A stretch of 64,000 nucleotides of DNA, taken from contig NZ_CP155619.1 of the NCBI RefSeq assembly GCF_039697315.1, positions 5,394,001 to 5,458,000 on the forward strand, read 5' to 3'. The stretch's first letter is position 1. Each line of letters starts with the position of its first letter. The notes under the pieces are model-generated. The model saw nothing but the letters and a program-made list of their open reading frames with translations. It had not been told where the DNA came from and did not search any database. The position numbers and the translations under genes are program-made. Source of the stretch: Pseudomonas abietaniphila. Lineage in GTDB: Bacteria; Pseudomonadota; Gammaproteobacteria; Pseudomonadales; Pseudomonadaceae. Shown here one piece after another: positions 61,143 to 64,000 of the stretch.

Positions 61143-62183
61143 ATGGCCTATTTGAGAAACACCTGGTACGTCGCCGCCTGGGATGAGGAAGTCAAACCCC
61201 ACGCGCTGTTCAGCAGACGTTTACTGGGGGAAACGCTGGTGTTTTTTCGTGAACAGTCCGGTCAGGTTCGCGCCCTGGCTGACCGTTGTGCTCATCGTTT
61301 CGCGCCCTTATCCAAAGGCACCTTGTGCCAGGATGTCGTGCGCTGCCCGTACCACGGGCTTGAATTCGACGGCGAAGGTCAGTGCACCCGCAACCCTCAC
61401 GGAAACGGCGCCATTCCCAAGGCTGCGCAGGTTCGCGCCTACCCGGTGGTGGAGAAGTACAGCGTCATCTGGATCTGGATGGGTGATGTGGAGAAAGCGG
61501 ATGAAACACTCATTCCTGATTTCTCCTGCATGGACCCGCAGCGATTCTACGTTGCCAAGCGCTACCTGCATGCGCGGGCCAATTACGTCCTGGAATCCGA
61601 CAACATCCTTGATCTGTCTCATATTCAGTACCTGCATCCTACGACCCTGGGCAGCGAAGATGTAAGCAGCGCGTTCACCAAGGTCGAGCAGGAAGGCGCA
61701 ACGGTCTGGTCCTATCGCCAAACCGTGAACGAGATCATGCCGGCATTCCTTTACGACGCAATGGGTATCCCGGCCAATACGCCCGTGGACCGGTGGACGG
61801 ACGTGCGCTGGGACGCCCCCGCCAATATGTTGCTGTTTGCCGGCGCGGTGCCCACTGGCCGTCCGCGCAGTGAAGGCCGTGAGACCGCACTGCCGCACCT
61901 GTTTACGCCGGAAACCGAAACGACCACCCACTACTGGTTTTCTTTTCCGATGCCCGTGGAGATGGGGGAGTTGGGTCAGCAGATTGCGCAAGGACAGGTA
62001 TCCGCGTTGGCCGTCCCATTCACCGAGGAAGACTTGCCGATGCTGGAAGCGCAGCAGTTGGCGATGGGGGACGACGATTTCTGGTCGTTGAAACCCGTGT
62101 TGCTACCGGGTGATGCTGCCGCCATTCGTGCGCGCCGTGTGCTCGACAGTTTGATTGCGCAGGAGAAAGAAGTCGGCCTCTAA
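61143..62183 (+). CDS. Rieske non-haem iron oxygenase, VanA-like (copy 2)
   Basis: 346-aa oxygenase closely related in layout to the preceding gene: Rieske ligands CAHRFAPLSKG...CPYHGLEFD, iron site DNILDLSHIQYLH and the C-terminal HLFTPETETTTHYWFSFPM segment. The two proteins are clearly distinct, so they may act on different substrates or as partners. N-terminus MAYLRNTWYVAAWDEEV is typical of VanA. The ATG at 61143 follows GAGG in the end of the previous gene. A strong terminator follows, so the transcript appears to contain only the two oxygenases. Confidence 0.93.
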   Translation: MAYLRNTWYVAAWDEEVKPHALFSRRLLGETLVFFREQSGQVRALADRCAHRFAPLSKGTLCQDVVRCPYHGLEFDGEGQCTRNPHGNGAIPKAAQVRAYPVVEKYSVIWIWMGDVEKADETLIPDFSCMDPQRFYVAKRYLHARANYVLESDNILDLSHIQYLHPTTLGSEDVSSAFTKVEQEGATVWSYRQTVNEIMPAFLYDAMGIPANTPVDRWTDVRWDAPANMLLFAGAVPTGRPRSEGRETALPHLFTPETETTTHYWFSFPMPVEMGELGQQIAQGQVSALAVPFTEEDLPMLEAQQLAMGDDDFWSLKPVLLPGDAAAIRARRVLDSLIAQEKEVGL

Positions 62184-62211
62184 CCGCGGCCATCGTGCGG
62201 AGTATGTAACG

Positions 62212-62249
62212 AGGCCGCTGCAACCCTCACGGCGTGCAGCGGCCTTTTT
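62212..62249 (+). terminator. Rho-independent terminator after the Rieske operon
   Basis: AGGCCGCTGCA (62212-62222) pairs with TGCAGCGGCCT (62235-62245), followed by a T-run. It ends the two-gene Rieske operon. Confidence 0.9.
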
Positions 62250-62284
62250 CGTTGTGCGGGATTAACGCGCCTTATCCCGGTGAT

Positions 62285-63214
62285 TTATTCCGGCTTCCCA
62301 CCCGGCATCCATTTTTCACGGTGCTGGAACAGGAAGTACTGCGAGGTATCGGCACTGGAGGGTTCAACCCGGGGCGACCAGCTGTCGTCGTGCAGGTCCA
62401 TGTCGGCGTCGTACTCGACATGGCAGCCCATGGGGCTGTTGAAATACCAGAACCAGTTCGATCCCAGCTGATGCCGGCCCGGACCCCAGAATGACTCGTA
62501 GCCTTTTTCAACGAAGCGCGTGCCGGCGAGCATGACTTCTGTGGGACCTGCCATGTGAAAAGTGAAGTGCTCAATGCCTTTCATGAACGGCGGCGTCTGA
62601 ATGAAGAACAACGTGTGGTGGTCTTGCGTGCCGGCCGGGCGCAGGAAAGGGCCTGTGCCAATGAAGCGGTCGGTGCAGACGAAACCCAGGCGGGTGTAAA
62701 ACGCTTCTGCTTTGTCGGCATCCGGGACGAAATAGACAACGTGCGACAGGCTGCGGGGCAGGGCAGGCATTTCATTGCTGGCGCCCAGGCTGTTGATCTC
62801 GCGCAGCGTCGACGACCCGGGTGCGTTGCTCACTTCGCCAGGCAGTGACAGTTCACGGCGCTGGGTGATCCTGAAACCGACGGCAAATCCCATATCGTCT
62901 ACCGCGTGCAGCACACCATCTTCTGTGCGGCTGACCTCACGATCCCTGCGCAATTCGGTCTCGATGGCCAGCAGTGTTTCTTCATCAGCAACGCCGTATA
63001 CCGTCTCGCGCAGGGTGCTGGCCGTGCCCATTGCGGTCGGCAGCTGCGGATCATCCCGATGGCGGATGAGAACACCGGTGCCGTCCAGCGCTTCGAGGAA
63101 GCCGCCTGTGTCATCGACATCAATGGGCTTGAGGCCATAGTCGGTCAGGTACTGTGCGCAAACGCCAACGTCGTCGACGCCGAATACCAGATATTCAGGT
63201 CCGATAATATTCAT
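62285..63214 (-). CDS. VOC-superfamily extradiol-dioxygenase-like protein
   Basis: 309-aa protein with two glyoxalase/VOC modules (about residues 5-110 and 150-280). The second keeps ligand-like residues SHVVYFVPD, IEHFTFHM and YFNSPMGCHVEYDAD with His, His and Glu placed as in type-I extradiol dioxygenases. It could cleave a catechol ring made by the adjacent enzymes, using Fe(II). It starts at ATG 63214, 22 bp after the hydrolase stop on the minus strand, so both form an operon convergent with the Rieske genes. Confidence 0.85.
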   Translation of the reverse strand: MNIIGPEYLVFGVDDVGVCAQYLTDYGLKPIDVDDTGGFLEALDGTGVLIRHRDDPQLPTAMGTASTLRETVYGVADEETLLAIETELRRDREVSRTEDGVLHAVDDMGFAVGFRITQRRELSLPGEVSNAPGSSTLREINSLGASNEMPALPRSLSHVVYFVPDADKAEAFYTRLGFVCTDRFIGTGPFLRPAGTQDHHTLFFIQTPPFMKGIEHFTFHMAGPTEVMLAGTRFVEKGYESFWGPGRHQLGSNWFWYFNSPMGCHVEYDADMDLHDDSWSPRVEPSSADTSQYFLFQHREKWMPGGKPE

Positions 63215-63236
63215 GAGCTGTCTCTCTTGTTGTGGC

Positions 63237-64000
63237 TCAGGCCGTACGGCCGCCCAAAGTTTCAGCGACCCAGTCAGCGATGTACTGACCCGCGTTGATG
63301 CTGTTGTCGAAGCTGGAGTGCTGCACGCCGCCTTCTCGTTCGGTGAAGACTTTCAGTTCCCGTTGAGGGCTGTTGATCAACTGTTCGTAGGTGCGATGCG
63401 CCCATTTCAGCGGAATCTGGCTGTCTTTTTCGCCGTGGGTCACCAGGAACGGCACTTTGATTCGGTCCAGCACGCCATCCAGATGGACGTGCTCGGCCAC
63501 CGTCATGAACTCATCGATGTCCTTCGCGCCCCACACCCAGCACACATGTTTCCAGTAGTGCGGGACCGGTAAGTTGCCCTCATTGGCCAGGCGCCGTTTC
63601 TGCACATCGCGCCAGTCATGGTTGGCACCCCAGACCACGCCACAGGCAAAGCGTGGCTCGAAAGCGACGGCGCGCGGGCAGTAATAGCCGCCCAGTGAAA
63701 CACCTTCCAGACCAATGCGTTTCGGGTCGATGTCGTCACGCGTCTCTAACCAGTCCACCACGCGGCTGGCCCAGTGCTCGCTGTCATAGCGTGCTGTCAG
63801 GCCTTGCAGGCGCAAGGCCTCGCCCGTTCCAGGCTGATCGATGACCAGAGAAGCGATACCGCGTTTTGCCAGCCATGCCGGCAGACCCACCCGGTACTTC
63901 ATCTCCTTCGTGGAATCCAGGCCATTGACCTGCACCAAAATGGGCGCAGGCCCCTGTACACCTTCGGCGCGGGTATAGAGCCCTGACAAATGACTGCCTT
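63237..64000 (-). CDS. Alpha/beta hydrolase, partial (extends past the right edge)
   Basis: At least 254 aa; the frame remains open to the window end, so the N-terminus is missing. The nucleophile elbow is GVSLGGYYCPRA, with an Asp in THGEKDSQIP and a His in GGVQHSSFDN completing a triad. Its type resembles C-C-bond or ester hydrolases of the dihydropseudooxynicotine-hydrolase/FrsA group rather than classical dienelactone hydrolase. Next to a VOC dioxygenase, a role in hydrolysing a ring-cleavage product is plausible. Confidence 0.85.
   Translation of the reverse strand, partial: GSHLSGLYTRAEGVQGPAPILVQVNGLDSTKEMKYRVGLPAWLAKRGIASLVIDQPGTGEALRLQGLTARYDSEHWASRVVDWLETRDDIDPKRIGLEGVSLGGYYCPRAVAFEPRFACGVVWGANHDWRDVQKRRLANEGNLPVPHYWKHVCWVWGAKDIDEFMTVAEHVHLDGVLDRIKVPFLVTHGEKDSQIPLKWAHRTYEQLINSPQRELKVFTEREGGVQHSSFDNSINAGQYIADWVAETLGGRTA

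Overview
The window looks like accessory-rich chromosome of a fluorescent or plant-associated Pseudomonas. The reasons are high GC with strong GC3 bias, a siderophore peptide synthetase with a PvdH-type aminotransferase, a pobA/pobR pair, a REP-associated tyrosine transposase (RAYT) inside REP arrays, PagL, CsbD proteins and many LysR/AraC regulators. Species cannot be fixed from the sequence. No tRNA, rRNA, CRISPR array or prophage was seen.

Layout. 1-11.5 kb: end of a siderophore locus. It holds the last two modules of a peptide synthetase (C-A-T-C-A-T-E-TE, cut by the left edge), a diaminobutyrate aminotransferase overlapping it, a terminator, a Fur-like site and a TonB-dependent receptor. 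11.8-18.1 kb: a VOC protein, a GlxA-type regulator, an alpha/beta hydrolase, two LysR regulators, an old-yellow-enzyme reductase and a SnoaL-like secreted protein. 18.1-20.0 kb: a RAYT gene between two REP arrays with fixed periods of 150 and 164 bp. 20.1-25.0 kb: a TrmK-like methyltransferase, then a leftward signalling block (FixJ-type regulator, lone receiver, FAD oxidoreductase, PAS kinase). 25.3-31 kb: two gene remnants, a PEBP protein, a GlxA-type regulator, a paralogue of the FAD oxidoreductase and a MscS channel fused to a cyclic-nucleotide-binding domain. 31-34.4 kb: nitroreductase, metallo-beta-lactamase-fold hydrolase, small AraC protein, coiled-coil protein.

34.5-38.7 kb: an ABC exporter divergent from a second TonB receptor with a Fur-like site between them. 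38.8-45.5 kb: a leftward signalling block with a lone receiver, a double-domain KaiC-like ATPase, PagL, a GAF/PAS hybrid kinase and an EAL phosphodiesterase. 45.7-53.3 kb: NepI-like exporter, AraC regulator, and an operon for a periplasmic molybdenum hydroxylase (2Fe-2S subunit, Tat-exported Mo subunit, tri-haem cytochrome c, XdhC). 53.4-57.5 kb: a stress-type locus with small proteins, an alanine/glutamine-rich membrane protein, a triple-PAS LuxR regulator and two CsbD proteins. Near-identical 21-bp dyads lie before the regulator and before the first csbD. 57.6-64 kb: aromatic catabolism, with pobA/pobR, two tandem Rieske oxygenases, a VOC dioxygenase-like protein and an alpha/beta hydrolase cut by the right edge.

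Most enzymes sit beside their own regulator, so the window reads as a series of short, independently regulated catabolic and iron-uptake cassettes. The features most worth a second look are the periodic REP/RAYT structure, the paired 21-bp operators, the KaiC/receiver/kinase/EAL block, the duplicated flavoprotein with a kinase remnant, the E-TE end of the synthetase, and the Rieske/VOC/hydrolase locus.
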